A DNA stretch of 64,000 bases from Salegentibacter sp. (GCA_017795085.1 CP051246.1:2730514-2794513), one strand, 5' to 3'. Shown: positions 16,218-24,814, counted from the stretch's first letter. Translations and numbers: made by a program. Notes: generated by a model from the letters alone, not told the origin.

Positions 16218-17465
16218 TTAAACATCTTTGCCCGTTAACATCTTATTCCAATAAAGGTATGGCAGCCCATATTTTTTTAGCATCCATAAACGCCAATGTT
16301 CCTTAGAGGAATCGCTTATAAACATTTGTTTCAGTTTTGGATCGGGCGTGAAATTGTTATCATAATCAAATTCAGCCAAAACCATTTTACCATAATCGGT
16401 AACTAAGGGACAGGAAGAATAACCCTGGTAAGATTTATTTTCAGCACTTTCCTTATTAATTAAATGTAAGATATTCTCTACTACAACAGGCACCTGCTTT
16501 CGAATAGCTGCCCCGGTCTTTGCAGTAGGTAATGCAGCAACGTCACCCAGGCCAAATATATTCTTAAAAGTATTATGTTGCATAGAATGATGATTTACAT
16601 CCAACCATTTATCTTGATTTACAAGGGGTGAATCCTGAATGAATTTAGGTGCCACAGAAGGTGGTGCGGTATGTAACATATCAAAATGTATCCCGGTTAA
16701 TTCACCATCTTTTTCGGTTTTTACATCCTTATGATTATGTTCCTTTTCATGGTCTGCAAATTTATACCAAGCTATCCGATTTTTCCCATCTACCTTTTTA
16801 AGCTGATAACCGAACCTTACGTTGATATCCTTTCTATCCACTACATTCATTAGGATTTTGGCAATTTCTTTGACACCGAAGATTACCGTACCGGCAGTAG
16901 CAAATACAATATCAGTTTTCTTTTTCACCCCACTTTTTCTAAAGTGATGTTCGCCCAGGTACATAATTTTTTGGGGAGCACCGCCACACTTTATAGGTGT
17001 TGTAGGTTGTGTGAATAACGCAGTACCCCCTTTAAAATTCTTAATAACATCCCAGGTATGATTGGGATTTGTATAATTGCTACAAACCACTCCTTTATCT
17101 ATGGCGTCTCCCAGACCGGGAACGAGGGAAAAATCATAGGTTAGTCCAGGCGCAACCACAAGATAATCGTAGGTAATTTTACCGTTTGAATCTGTATTTA
17201 CAGTATTTTCTTCCGGTTCAAAAGCTATGGCTTTATCTTTTATCCAGGTTACCCCAGGAGGGATAACTTCCCCCATTGGTTTCCCTGTCTTATCATAGTC
17301 ATAAGTTCCGGCTCCAACTAAGGTCCATGCAGGTTGATAATAATGTATTTTTGCGGGTTCTATAATAGCTATTTCTAAACTTTTGTCAAGCTCCCGAAAT
17401 TGTGCTGCGGTCATTATTCCAGCGGTACCTCCACCAATTATGAGTATTTGATATTTTGACTTCAT
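16218..17465 (-). CDS. sqr: Sulfide:quinone oxidoreductase, type II-like
   Basis: From the ATG at 17465 the product is 415 residues. It has the FAD-binding ILIIGGGTAGIMTAAQ motif, a second dinucleotide motif around DIVFATAGTVIFGV, and the FAD-contacting FGLGDVAALPTAKTGAAIRKQ. The two redox cysteines lie in PIKCGGAPQK (Cys160) and YSSCPLVTDYGK (Cys352), the arrangement of type II/SQRDL sulfide:quinone oxidoreductases. These enzymes oxidise sulfide to a persulfide on a thiol acceptor and pass electrons to quinone at the inner membrane. The product suits the persulfide dioxygenase and rhodaneses encoded 3 kb away. It is divergent from the YeeE/YedE pair, and two operators lie in the shared promoter region. 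Confidence 0.9.
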   Translation of the reverse strand: MKSKYQILIIGGGTAGIMTAAQFRELDKSLEIAIIEPAKIHYYQPAWTLVGAGTYDYDKTGKPMGEVIPPGVTWIKDKAIAFEPEENTVNTDSNGKITYDYLVVAPGLTYDFSLVPGLGDAIDKGVVCSNYTNPNHTWDVIKNFKGGTALFTQPTTPIKCGGAPQKIMYLGEHHFRKSGVKKKTDIVFATAGTVIFGVKEIAKILMNVVDRKDINVRFGYQLKKVDGKNRIAWYKFADHEKEHNHKDVKTEKDGELTGIHFDMLHTAPPSVAPKFIQDSPLVNQDKWLDVNHHSMQHNTFKNIFGLGDVAALPTAKTGAAIRKQVPVVVENILHLINKESAENKSYQGYSSCPLVTDYGKMVLAEFDYDNNFTPDPKLKQMFISDSSKEHWRLWMLKKYGLPYLYWNKMLTGKDV

Positions 17466-17501
17466 GCCTTTCTCTATTAAATATTTCAAAGATTTAGGAG
17501 T

Positions 17502-17546
17502 TCAATTTAGATAAAACAATAATTATTGACTGTAACTATTGTTACA
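17502..17546 (-). promoter_or_regulatory. Crp/FNR-type operator of SQR operon
   Basis: TGTAACTATTGTTACA (17531-17546) is a perfect 6+4+6 palindrome. At the expected 22-nt offset on the minus strand is TAAATTGA (17509-17502), a weaker -7 box with two mismatches to TAnnTTTG. It drives the SQR and DUF2892-like genes. Confidence 0.7.
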
Positions 17547-17593
17547 TACGTAATTTTAAAGCTGAGGGAGAAGAACATTTTCTCATAAAACTT

Positions 17594-17638
17594 TGTAACC
17601 TTTGTTACTGTAGTAAATAAGTAAAAACCTGATTTTCG
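17594..17638 (+). promoter_or_regulatory. Crp/FNR-type operator of YeeE/YedE operon
   Basis: TGTAACCTTTGTTACT (17594-17609) has one imperfect end base. GATTTTCG (17631-17638) occupies the -7 position, 22 nt past the palindrome's edge, with two mismatches. The operator faces the plus-strand transporter genes, and its partner at 17531-17546 faces the divergent SQR operon. Confidence 0.68.
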
Positions 17639-17654
17639 CATCAAAATAGAAAAC

Positions 17655-18215
17655 ATGGATTTAATTTATGAACCCTGGCCCTGGTATGTTTCCGGGCCCC
17701 TAATTGCCCTGGTAATGTTTATATTACTCTTTGCTGGCAAACAATTTGGAATGTCCTCTAACCTTCGCACCATGTGTTCCATCGGTGGGGCAGGAAAAGC
17801 TGCAGATTTTTTTAGGTTTGACTGGAAAAAGGAGCGTTGGAATTTAATGGTAGTTATTGGTGCTGTGATAGGCGGTTTTTTGGCCTCTCATTATATGTCA
17901 AATAATACGGTGGAAATTAATCCAGATATTGCTCAGAAACTATCCCAGGAATACGGGATAGATAGTGCAGGCGAGGCCTATTTACCTCCGGAATTATTTG
18001 CTTCAGATCAATTAAGTAATCCTTTTGTACTTAGTATCCTTATTATTGGAGGTTTCTTGGTAGGATTTGGTGCTCGATATGCGGGAGGTTGTACTTCCGG
18101 CCACGCCATTTCCGGATTAAGTAATTTACAATTGCCATCGCTTATTGCCGTTATAGGCTTTTTTATCGGTGGCCTGGTAATGATTCATTTGTTGTACCCT
18201 TTAATTTTTAATTAA
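17655..18215 (+). CDS. YeeE/YedE family transporter, first half
   Basis: A 186-residue inner-membrane protein with about five helices and the YeeE/YedE signature RYAGGCTSGHAISGLSNLQLP. An earlier cysteine lies in LRTMCSIGGAGKAADFFRFDW. The conserved cysteines of this family relay thiosulfate across the membrane in the TsuA transporter. Bacteroidota split the protein into two adjacent genes, as here, and the second half begins 1 bp after this stop codon. The pair probably imports thiosulfate or another sulfane-sulfur species. It is preceded by a Crp/FNR-type operator and is divergent from SQR. Confidence 0.87.
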   Translation: MDLIYEPWPWYVSGPLIALVMFILLFAGKQFGMSSNLRTMCSIGGAGKAADFFRFDWKKERWNLMVVIGAVIGGFLASHYMSNNTVEINPDIAQKLSQEYGIDSAGEAYLPPELFASDQLSNPFVLSILIIGGFLVGFGARYAGGCTSGHAISGLSNLQLPSLIAVIGFFIGGLVMIHLLYPLIFN

Positions 18216-18216
18216 G

Positions 18217-18630
18217 ATGAAATATATAACGTATTTAGTAGTAGGAGTATTCTTCGGAATAATTATGTATAAATCTGAAGCTGCCTCCTGGTTTAGAATA
18301 TATGAAATGTTTGAATTCGGTTCTTTCCATATGTATGGGATCATCGGTTCTGCCTTGTTCTTTGGAATTATTGGAGTACAAATTATTAAACGGAAAAACA
18401 TCAAAGCTTTCGGAAACCAGGAAATGCAATTGAAGCCTAAAAAGCAAAGTGTCCCCAGGTACCTCATAGGCGGAATTGTTTTCGGCCTTGGATGGGCTTT
18501 AGCAGGTGCTTGCCCCGGCCCTATGTATGTGCTAACAGGAGCTGGTTTTTATTCTATCTTAGTAGTTATTGGAGGTTCCCTACTGGGAACTTTTGTATAT
18601 GGTCTGGTTAGAAGCAAACTACCTCATTAA
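18217..18630 (+). CDS. YeeE/YedE (DUF6691-like) transporter, second half
   Basis: The 137-residue membrane protein has four hydrophobic helices and the GLGWALAGACPGPMYVLTGAG motif, the second-half counterpart of the GGCTSGH motif in the gene before it. The stop of the first gene and the ATG of this one are one base apart, so they are translated together and likely assemble into one transporter. Between helices two and three is a basic loop (KRKNIKAFGNQEMQLKPKK) expected on the cytoplasmic side. It ends 35 bp before the start of a broken MFS gene on the same strand. Confidence 0.87.
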   Translation: MKYITYLVVGVFFGIIMYKSEAASWFRIYEMFEFGSFHMYGIIGSALFFGIIGVQIIKRKNIKAFGNQEMQLKPKKQSVPRYLIGGIVFGLGWALAGACPGPMYVLTGAGFYSILVVIGGSLLGTFVYGLVRSKLPH

Positions 18631-18665
18631 GTAACTAGGAATTCTAGTAAGTAATAAAACAGGAA

Positions 18666-19882
18666 ATGACAAATGCTGTAAATCTCGGATAGAAGGAAAA
18701 CTGGACGCAGTTTACCCTGTTAGTAATTGTAAATGCATTTGTTGCTGAAATGATTGGAATGAAACGTTCTATTTTTCCGCAATTTGCGGAATCGGAATTT
18801 GGGGTAGCTTCAAAAACTGCAATACTATCATTCTTTACGGCATTTGGTATTATCAAAGCAATTGCCAACTATTATACGGGAAGACTTGCAAATAAATTTG
18901 GTCGCAAAAATTTATTGCTGTTTGGTTGATTAATTGCTATTCCTGTGCCATTTATACTCATTTTCGCACCTAATTGGAATGCTGTGATTTCAGCTAATGT
19001 ACTATTGGGAATAAGCCAGGGTTTCACCTGGAATAGTACCGTAGTTATGAAAATAGACCTTGTGGGTGAAAAAGATCGCGGGTTAGCAATGGGCTTAAAT
19101 GAGTTTACAGATTATTTTGCGGTTGGTATTGGGGCATTTTTAACGGGATTTGTTGTTTACAATTATGGGGTAACTCCTTACCCATTTTATATTGGTATTT
19201 TCATTTCCATTATAGGTTTTACTCTAACGGCTTTGTGGGTAAAAAATACCCGGGAGCTTGTTAGGAAGGAAAGTTTAACCAAAAATATAGCACAACTTGA
19301 AAACGTGTTTTTAGAGACGGCCTTCAAAAATAAAACTTAGAGCTCGGTGACTCAGGCCGGTCTGGTTAATAATCTGAATGACGGTATGATTTGGGTTTGC
19401 TACCGATAGTATTACTATCACTGAGTTACAACAGTGAGAATATTGGAATAATAACCGCAATTTATCTAGGTGTTTGAGGTATAAGACAGCTTTTTACCGG
19501 AAAAATGTCTGACCATTATTCAAAGAAAAAAATGCTATTTTGGGGAATGCTCTTGCAAGGTTTCGCAATTTTATTTATTCCCTTTAGTAATGATTTTTAT
19601 GTTTTAGCATCAATTTCCGCTATACTTGGTTTGGGAACCGCATTGGTTTATCCTACTTTTCTTTCAACTATTGCCCAGGCAACTAGTCCAAAACAACGTG
19701 CAGAATGTATAGGCTCCTTTCGACTTTGGAGAGATTTAGGATATGCATTTGGAGCGGTAATTTCCGGAGTAACTGCCGATCTATTCGGGGTTGAATATGC
19801 TATTTTTTTTATAGGTATTCTAAGCATTATTTCTTCACTTATAATAAAATTTAGAATGCCTAATTTGATAAAGGCTAATTAG
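18666..19882 (+). pseudogene. MFS transporter, multiply broken
   Basis: Translating from the ATG at 18666 and allowing interruptions gives a complete 12-helix major facilitator. The clear family segments are GRLANKFGRKNLLLFG, NVLLGISQGFTWNSTVVMKIDLVG, QAGLVNNLNDGM and TGKMSDHYSKKK. The reading frame is cut by TAG at 18690, TGA at 18927 (in a Phe-Gly-Trp-Leu context), TAG at 19338 and TGA near 19480 (Val-Trp-Gly context). One base is also lost near 19400. Intact relatives often follow YeeE/YedE and rhodanese genes in Bacteroidota, so it was probably part of this island. With four stops and a frameshift, function is surely lost. Confidence 0.88.
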
Positions 19883-19974
19883 TATTCGGAACTTATAAAG
19901 TTTAACAATATTAAAAGTCAGAAACTAAATCTTAAAAAAATCAATTTCTGATCTGAAACAGATTCTTTTAAATT

Positions 19975-20006
19975 GAAAAAGGCAGCCCTAACAGACAACC
20001 TTTTTC
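19975..20006. terminator. Possible bidirectional terminator
   Basis: GAAAAAGG (19975-19982) and CCTTTTTC (19999-20006) form an 8-bp stem with a 16-nt loop. It lies between the end of the plus-strand MFS pseudogene and the end of the minus-strand rhodanese gene, the place where a shared terminator is expected. The stem is AT-rich, so confidence is limited. Confidence 0.45.
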
Positions 20007-20053
20007 TCCTATAACCAACCAATTGTAGAAAAATTTCATTTAATTGACTTCAA

Positions 20054-20365
20054 TTATTTCTCAATATCCCCATCCCATTTCATTATGCCACCTTTTAAGT
20101 TGTAAGTGTTTTTCACCCCTTGCATCTCCATTATTTTGCAAGCTTGGGCACTACGGTTTCCGCTTCTACAATACACAAAATAAGGTCCATCTTTATCGAG
20201 ATTTTTTAAATTCTCCATAAAATCCTGTTGTTTCATAAAATCAATCTGAAGTGCATTTTTAAGATGCCCATTTTCATATTCTTCCTGGGTACGTACATCA
20301 ATAATTTGAGATTTAGATGTAGCATTTAGCTGCTTTCTCCATTCCTCGCCTGTTAAATTTTCCAT
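20054..20365 (-). CDS. Single-domain rhodanese
   Basis: From the ATG at 20365 the product is 103 residues, one rhodanese domain, with no export signal. The catalytic loop is CRSGNRS (Cys66), preceded by PYFVY; IIDVRTQEEYENGHLKNA is the usual CH2A motif. It can hold and transfer sulfane sulfur, for example from a persulfide to sulfite or cyanide. It starts 10 bp after the stop of the MBL-rhodanese gene, so both are on one transcript. The open frame extends 14 codons upstream into that gene, but the internal ATG gives a normal domain start. Confidence 0.9.
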   Translation of the reverse strand: MENLTGEEWRKQLNATSKSQIIDVRTQEEYENGHLKNALQIDFMKQQDFMENLKNLDKDGPYFVYCRSGNRSAQACKIMEMQGVKNTYNLKGGIMKWDGDIEK

Positions 20366-20375
20366 TTTCAAATTT

Positions 20376-21770
20376 TTATTTTTTTTCGATAGGTTCACCT
20401 TGAGCATTCCATTCCTGCATGCCGCCCGAAAAGACTTTTATGTTTTTAAAACCTTGGCGCAAAAGAACAGATGCAGCGATTGCAGCCCTGGCCCCACTTT
20501 GACAATGCACCAATTTTAATTTTTCCTTGGAAACTTTATCCAGGTTATCAGGTAAAGTACCTACAAAAACATTATCAGCACCTTTAATATGTCCTTCCTG
20601 GTATTCAGAGGCACCTCGAACGTCAACAACCTGTACCTCGGGATTTCCTAAATAGGATTTAAATTCCTCTAATGAAATAATTTCGGTTCCTTCCAAAGTG
20701 ATTCCCAAATCATCAATTTCAGAAATAAAGCCCTTTATATTATCAAGTCCTATTCGCATCAGCTTCCTTGTCAGGTCTTCCATTTGTGATTCATCAGCAA
20801 TAATGATAAAATCTTCATCATAATCAACGAGCCATCCGGCCCAGGTTGCAAACGAATTGTTACCTTGTATATGAAGCGTTCCAGGTAAGTGAGCCTTAGC
20901 AAACGCTGCTTTATCCCTGGCATCAATAATTTTTATTCCTTCTTCATAAGCCGATTTAAATTCGCCTACAGAAAGCTTTTTATGAACGGGAACTTCGGGT
21001 AATAATGGTCGATCTACCCGATTTAATTTCTTCATTGTTGCGAAATACTTGGGTGGTTCAGGTTGCCCTTCAAGTAAGTAGGAAGTAAACCCTTTCTTAT
21101 CATTAGGATATTGAAAGGCCCAATTTCGAATGAGTTCATAACCAATAGTCGAGCTGGGTACTGCGCCTAACGATTTTCCGCAGGCCGATCCAGCTCCATG
21201 GCCTGGCCATAGTTGAATAAATTCGGGAAGCTCGCTAAATTTTTTAATGGAATCATACATCTGTTCGGCACCTTTATCCTGGGTTCCTTTTAATCCGGCA
21301 GCTTTTTCCAGTAGGTCAGGCCGCCCTATATCACCCACAAAAACAAAATCACCAGTAAAAACCATTACTGGTTCCTTTGTCGCTGGATTATCAGTCAAGA
21401 TAAATGTGATACTTTCCGGGGTATGGCCGGGTGTGTGCATCACCTTTAAACTTAAGTTCCCTACTTTTATTTCATCCCCATGTTTTAGAGCTTCGTGTGC
21501 AAATTCATAGCTCCAATCAGGGCCACCTTCATCTGAAAGATACATTTTAGCCCCTGTTACCTGAGCCAATTCCCTGGTTCCTGCCAGAAAATCGGCGTGA
21601 ATATGAGTTTCAGCAACATGAGTTATTTTCAGATTGTTTTTTTGTGCAATTTCTAAATATGTATCACTATCCCTTTTCGGATCAATAACTATAGATTCCC
21701 CTGTCTTCTGGCAACCAATTACATAACTGGCCTGTGCGAGGGTTTTATCATATACGTGTTCAAAAAACAT
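20376..21770 (-). CDS. MBL-fold persulfide dioxygenase-like protein with two rhodanese domains
   Basis: The 464-residue protein has an N-terminal metallo-beta-lactamase fold with ETHIHADF (His56, His58, Asp60), HTPGHTPES, FTGDFVFVGDIGRPDL and LWPGHGAGSACGK. These are features of ETHE1-type persulfide dioxygenases, which oxidise persulfide to sulfite using iron and oxygen. Two rhodanese domains follow. The first (about residues 265-355) has ADESQ where the catalytic cysteine should be and is probably structural. The second carries HCQSGARA (Cys423). Fusion of these activities suggests sulfur is handed over without release. It is first in a two-gene operon with an operator 55 bp upstream. Confidence 0.9.
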   Translation of the reverse strand: MFFEHVYDKTLAQASYVIGCQKTGESIVIDPKRDSDTYLEIAQKNNLKITHVAETHIHADFLAGTRELAQVTGAKMYLSDEGGPDWSYEFAHEALKHGDEIKVGNLSLKVMHTPGHTPESITFILTDNPATKEPVMVFTGDFVFVGDIGRPDLLEKAAGLKGTQDKGAEQMYDSIKKFSELPEFIQLWPGHGAGSACGKSLGAVPSSTIGYELIRNWAFQYPNDKKGFTSYLLEGQPEPPKYFATMKKLNRVDRPLLPEVPVHKKLSVGEFKSAYEEGIKIIDARDKAAFAKAHLPGTLHIQGNNSFATWAGWLVDYDEDFIIIADESQMEDLTRKLMRIGLDNIKGFISEIDDLGITLEGTEIISLEEFKSYLGNPEVQVVDVRGASEYQEGHIKGADNVFVGTLPDNLDKVSKEKLKLVHCQSGARAAIAASVLLRQGFKNIKVFSGGMQEWNAQGEPIEKK

Positions 21771-21795
21771 AATATAATTTTTAAATTTTAGATTA

Positions 21796-21840
21796 TAAAG
21801 ATAAATAGATGGTATAATCCTATCAGTAACATTAGTTACA
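21796..21840 (-). promoter_or_regulatory. Crp/FNR-type operator of persulfide dioxygenase operon
   Basis: AGTAACATTAGTTACA (21825-21840) is a near-perfect palindrome. On the minus strand TATCTTTA (21803-21796), one mismatch from TAnnTTTG, starts exactly 22 nt from its edge. It lies between the stop of the TauE gene and the start of the MBL-rhodanese gene, giving the latter its own promoter. Confidence 0.72.
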
Positions 21841-21845
21841 AGGTC

Positions 21846-22652
21846 TTAAATGATTTCCTTTCCAATAATGTAAATTCCCATTATTAAAACAAACCAACCA
21901 AAAGCGCTCTTTAATTTCTTACCATCAATAAAGCGGTTCAAGTAGATCCCTAGAAAAATTCCTATTACCGAAATTCCGGTAAAAATCAATAAGAATGGCC
22001 ATTCAATATCCAAGTTCTGGATATCTCCAATAAACCCTATAAGAGATTTTACCGCAATAATGAGCAGCGAAGTCGCTACAGCCTTTTTCATTGGGAGTTT
22101 GGCCAGTAAAACTAGTGCCGGTATAATAAGAAAACCACCTCCGGCACCAACGATTCCTGTAAGGAGACCAACTACAATTCCTTCAATTATTATAAGAGGA
22201 TAATTAAATTCCGGTTCGGCATCAATGTCGCTATCAGTATTTTTAGTTTTCTTCTCCCGAATCATAGAGATCGAAGCCACGATCATTACAATGGCAAAAA
22301 ATAACATGATCCCAATATTCTTAGTTACCTCAAAACCAAAAAGAGTAAAAATATGATCCGGAATCGCCGGTACTACAAATTTCCTGGTAAGATATACTGA
22401 GACAAAAGCAGGGATGGAAAACACAATGGCAGTTTTAAAATCCACCAGTTTTTTCTGCATATTCTTAAAAGCACCTACCAGGGATGTTGATCCCACAATG
22501 AATAAGGAATAGGCAGTAGCAACAACAGGATTAATAGCGAGTACATAAACCAAAATGGGTACTGTAAGAATTGAACCGCCTCCTCCAATTAAACCTAATA
22601 CGATTCCTATTAGAAGTGCACCTAAGTAACCAACAATATCTATTAATTCCAT
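21846..22652 (-). CDS. TauE/SafE family sulfite exporter
   Basis: A 268-residue inner-membrane protein with about eight hydrophobic helices. It carries the two repeats of the TauE/SafE family, each with a glycine-rich signature: GIVLGLIGGGGSILTVPIL near the N-terminus and GLLTGIVGAGGGFLIIPAL in the second half. The cytoplasmic loop between the repeats is charged (REKKTKNTDSDIDAEPE). Family members export sulfite or organosulfonates. As sulfite is the expected product of the neighbouring persulfide dioxygenase, export of sulfite is the most likely role. It has its own operator and lies between that gene and the Crp/FNR regulator. Confidence 0.85.
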   Translation of the reverse strand: MELIDIVGYLGALLIGIVLGLIGGGGSILTVPILVYVLAINPVVATAYSLFIVGSTSLVGAFKNMQKKLVDFKTAIVFSIPAFVSVYLTRKFVVPAIPDHIFTLFGFEVTKNIGIMLFFAIVMIVASISMIREKKTKNTDSDIDAEPEFNYPLIIIEGIVVGLLTGIVGAGGGFLIIPALVLLAKLPMKKAVATSLLIIAVKSLIGFIGDIQNLDIEWPFLLIFTGISVIGIFLGIYLNRFIDGKKLKSAFGWFVLIMGIYIIGKEII

Positions 22653-22673
22653 TTACAAGCTTTAAATTCAATG

Positions 22674-22718
22674 CGAATGTAGGGTGCAAATGGTTCTAAT
22701 AAAGTAACAAAAGTTACA
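22674..22718 (-). promoter_or_regulatory. Crp/FNR-type operator of TauE gene
   Basis: AGTAACAAAAGTTACA (22703-22718) is followed on the minus strand by TACATTCG (22681-22674), one mismatch from TAnnTTTG, again 22 nt from the palindrome's edge. It lies in the 75-bp gap between the regulator gene and the TauE gene. Confidence 0.72.
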
Positions 22719-22727
22719 GAGCCTCTT

Positions 22728-23360
22728 TTATAAGTCTTGAACTAGTATGTAATTGCGGTGTAAAAAAATTTTTCCTTCTATTTCAATTTTTTTCAATAGT
22801 CGTGAAATAACCACGCGCGATGTATTTAAATCATAAGCTATCTGTTGATGTGTAACCTGGAGTTCTTCCGATTGATTTATTTTAGCTTTGTCGTGGAGAT
22901 AACGCAGTAAACGCTGGTCCATGTTCATAAAAGCTATGGCATCAATAGTTTCAAGCATTTCCGTTAATCGAGACTGATAACTCTCAAATACGTAATTCCT
23001 CCAACTTTTATATTTGGCGGTCCATTCTTCAACTTTTGAAATTGGCACCATCAAAAAAGAAGTATCTTTTTCTGCAATTGCCCTTATTTCACTTCTGGTC
23101 TGACCAAGGCAACAGGACAGAGTAAGGGCACAAGTATCGCCCTGTTCAAGAAAATAAAGAAGCAATTCATTACTATCATCATCCTCCCGTAAAATTTTAA
23201 TTGCTCCTTCTAAGATTAATGGTACTGAAATTATGTAATCATCAATATCCATAATCGTATCACCAGCTTTTGCAAATTTTAATACTCCGGTATGGGTGAT
23301 TTCTTTAATCAATTCCTTTTCAAAAATAAATCCGTAGGCTTCTTCTAATTCCTTTATCAT
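22728..23360 (-). CDS. Crp/FNR family transcriptional regulator
   Basis: From the ATG at 23360 the product is 210 residues: an N-terminal cyclic-nucleotide-binding-like beta-roll (about 1-130), a dimerisation helix and a C-terminal winged helix. The recognition segment is VTHQQIAYDLNTSRVVISRLLKKIE. It lacks an FNR iron-sulfur cluster motif, but Cys77 and the adjacent pair Cys83/Cys84 (GDTCALTLSCCLGQ) lie in the beta-roll. These cysteines are candidates for sensing sulfide, persulfide or redox state, although this pattern is common in Bacteroidota Crp/FNR proteins. It is the obvious candidate to bind the seven TGTAAC-N4-GTTACA palindromes. An IS element sits 64 bp upstream of its start. Confidence 0.88.
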   Translation of the reverse strand: MIKELEEAYGFIFEKELIKEITHTGVLKFAKAGDTIMDIDDYIISVPLILEGAIKILREDDDSNELLLYFLEQGDTCALTLSCCLGQTRSEIRAIAEKDTSFLMVPISKVEEWTAKYKSWRNYVFESYQSRLTEMLETIDAIAFMNMDQRLLRYLHDKAKINQSEELQVTHQQIAYDLNTSRVVISRLLKKIEIEGKIFLHRNYILVQDL

Positions 23361-23424
23361 CGCGAAACTTTTTATAATTCTCAATTTACGGGATTTAAAG
23401 AATTATATGTGAAAGTAATTATTT

Positions 23425-24814
23425 ATCATTAGTGTCCGGTAAAAAAAAGAGAAGCCACGAATGACTTCCCTTAGAAATCGTACTTTGTAGTTGCAAAACA
23501 AACAAATACGATGGCTAAAAGTAAATATTTTTCAGGTAAATCTGTTTTCGGACAGCTGATTTCTTTAATTGAGGATAAAACAATAAAGGAAGAGGTCAAA
23601 AAATGTGATTCTGATCGCTACGTTAAGAAGTTTATGACCAGGGACCATCTTATAAGTATGTTATTCTGCTCCTTTGCCAAATGTAATTCATTGAGGGAGG
23701 TATCTGGTGCGATGCTTGGGCTATCTGGTAAGACAGCACATTTTAAACTGAACCATATTCCTAAAAGGAGCACTCTTTCTGATGCAAATAAAACTAGAAA
23801 AGTGGAATTCTTTGAAAATATATACCATAGATTGCTTGAGCAGTATGGGAATGTTTTATCGGACAGCCGAATTAAAGCGGTTTTAGATAAACAAGTAAAA
23901 ATTGTGGATAGCACCACCATTAGCCTTTTCAAAGATATTTTAAAATGTGTTGGGAGAACCCCAAAAGAGGGTAAGAGAAAAGGTGGAATAAAAGTACATT
24001 CTGTTATTAATGCGGATGAAACGGTGCCCAACCTGGTATGGTTCAGTCCTGCCGCCACACACGATCATAATTTCCTGGAAAAGCTCACCTGTGACGATAA
24101 TACCATTTATGTATTTGACAAAGGGTATAATGATTATAAGGCCTTTCAGAATTTTACGGATCACGATACGGGGTTTGTGACCAGGATAAAGAACAACGCA
24201 GATTACAAAGAAATTGAAGCGCTAGAAGTAGAGGAATTTATACACAGCGGGGTCTTGCAGGATGATATCATAGAGGTTGTAGTAAAGGGAAAAGATAGTG
24301 ATACAACGCTGAAGTTACGAAAAGTTAGGTTTTACGACAGACAAGAGAAACGAGAGTTTGAATTCCTCACTAATCTATTCGAGCTCAGGGCTGATTTAAT
24401 TGCTGCCCTTTACAAAATAAGGTGGCAAATAGAGACCTTGTTCAAGCAGTTAAAACAGAACTTCCCCTTGAAATATTTTTTAGGAGACAATGAAAATGCT
24501 ATTAAAATACAGATATACTGCGTATTGATAGTCAATTTATTGATCACTGTGATAAAGAAGAAGCTAAAAAGGAGTTGGGCATTTTCAAACCTTGTGAGCT
24601 TTTGTAAGATTCATCTTTTTAACTATATAGATCTGATGAGTTTTCTGGAAAACCCGGAAAAAGACTGGATTATAACTAAAACTGAAAGCGAACAGTTATC
24701 CTTTTTTTGAGACCTTGATTTTAAAATTATAAGATATTTAAAATTAAATGATTGATTATCAAATAAATATAAATAACAAACACCGGGAATTAATCTTTAC
24801 CGGACATTAATGAT
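23425..24814 (+). mobile_element. IS4-type insertion sequence
   Basis: A 1.39-kb element bounded by 19-bp inverted repeats with one mismatch: ATCATTAGTGTCCGGTAAA at 23425-23443, and the same with A for G in the reverse complement of 24796-24814. A direct repeat TATTT flanks it (23420-23424 and 24815-24819), a plausible 5-bp target duplication, although the DNA is AT-rich. It carries one intact transposase. It lies between the Crp/FNR regulator and a gene-free junction region, 64 bp upstream of the regulator's start. Confidence 0.85.
23511..24710 (+). CDS. IS4-family-like DDE transposase
   Basis: The 399-residue protein has a DUF4372-type N-terminal domain (KSKYFSGKSVFGQLISLI to NSLREVSGAMLGLSGK). 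The catalytic acids lie in VDSTTISLF (Asp), YVFDKGYNDY (Asp) and KIRWQIETLFKQLKQNFPLKYF (Glu, the Y-R-E-K-type segment). This order is typical of IS4-like transposases. The frame is uninterrupted, so the element could be mobile. It reads away from the Crp/FNR regulator. Confidence 0.92.
   Translation: MAKSKYFSGKSVFGQLISLIEDKTIKEEVKKCDSDRYVKKFMTRDHLISMLFCSFAKCNSLREVSGAMLGLSGKTAHFKLNHIPKRSTLSDANKTRKVEFFENIYHRLLEQYGNVLSDSRIKAVLDKQVKIVDSTTISLFKDILKCVGRTPKEGKRKGGIKVHSVINADETVPNLVWFSPAATHDHNFLEKLTCDDNTIYVFDKGYNDYKAFQNFTDHDTGFVTRIKNNADYKEIEALEVEEFIHSGVLQDDIIEVVVKGKDSDTTLKLRKVRFYDRQEKREFEFLTNLFELRADLIAALYKIRWQIETLFKQLKQNFPLKYFLGDNENAIKIQIYCVLIVNLLITVIKKKLKRSWAFSNLVSFCKIHLFNYIDLMSFLENPEKDWIITKTESEQLSFF

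Noticed and set aside
18666..19882. G-to-A hypermutation as the cause of all four stops in the MFS pseudogene
   Set aside because: Two TGA stops fall at conserved Trp positions, but the two TAG stops may replace Leu codons in the family pattern, so a single mutational signature is not supported.
19975..20006. Solo IS1182 end, because of a GGTTGTCTG-like stretch
   Set aside because: Similarity to the IS end at 6347 covers only about ten bases, and the stem fits a terminator between converging genes.
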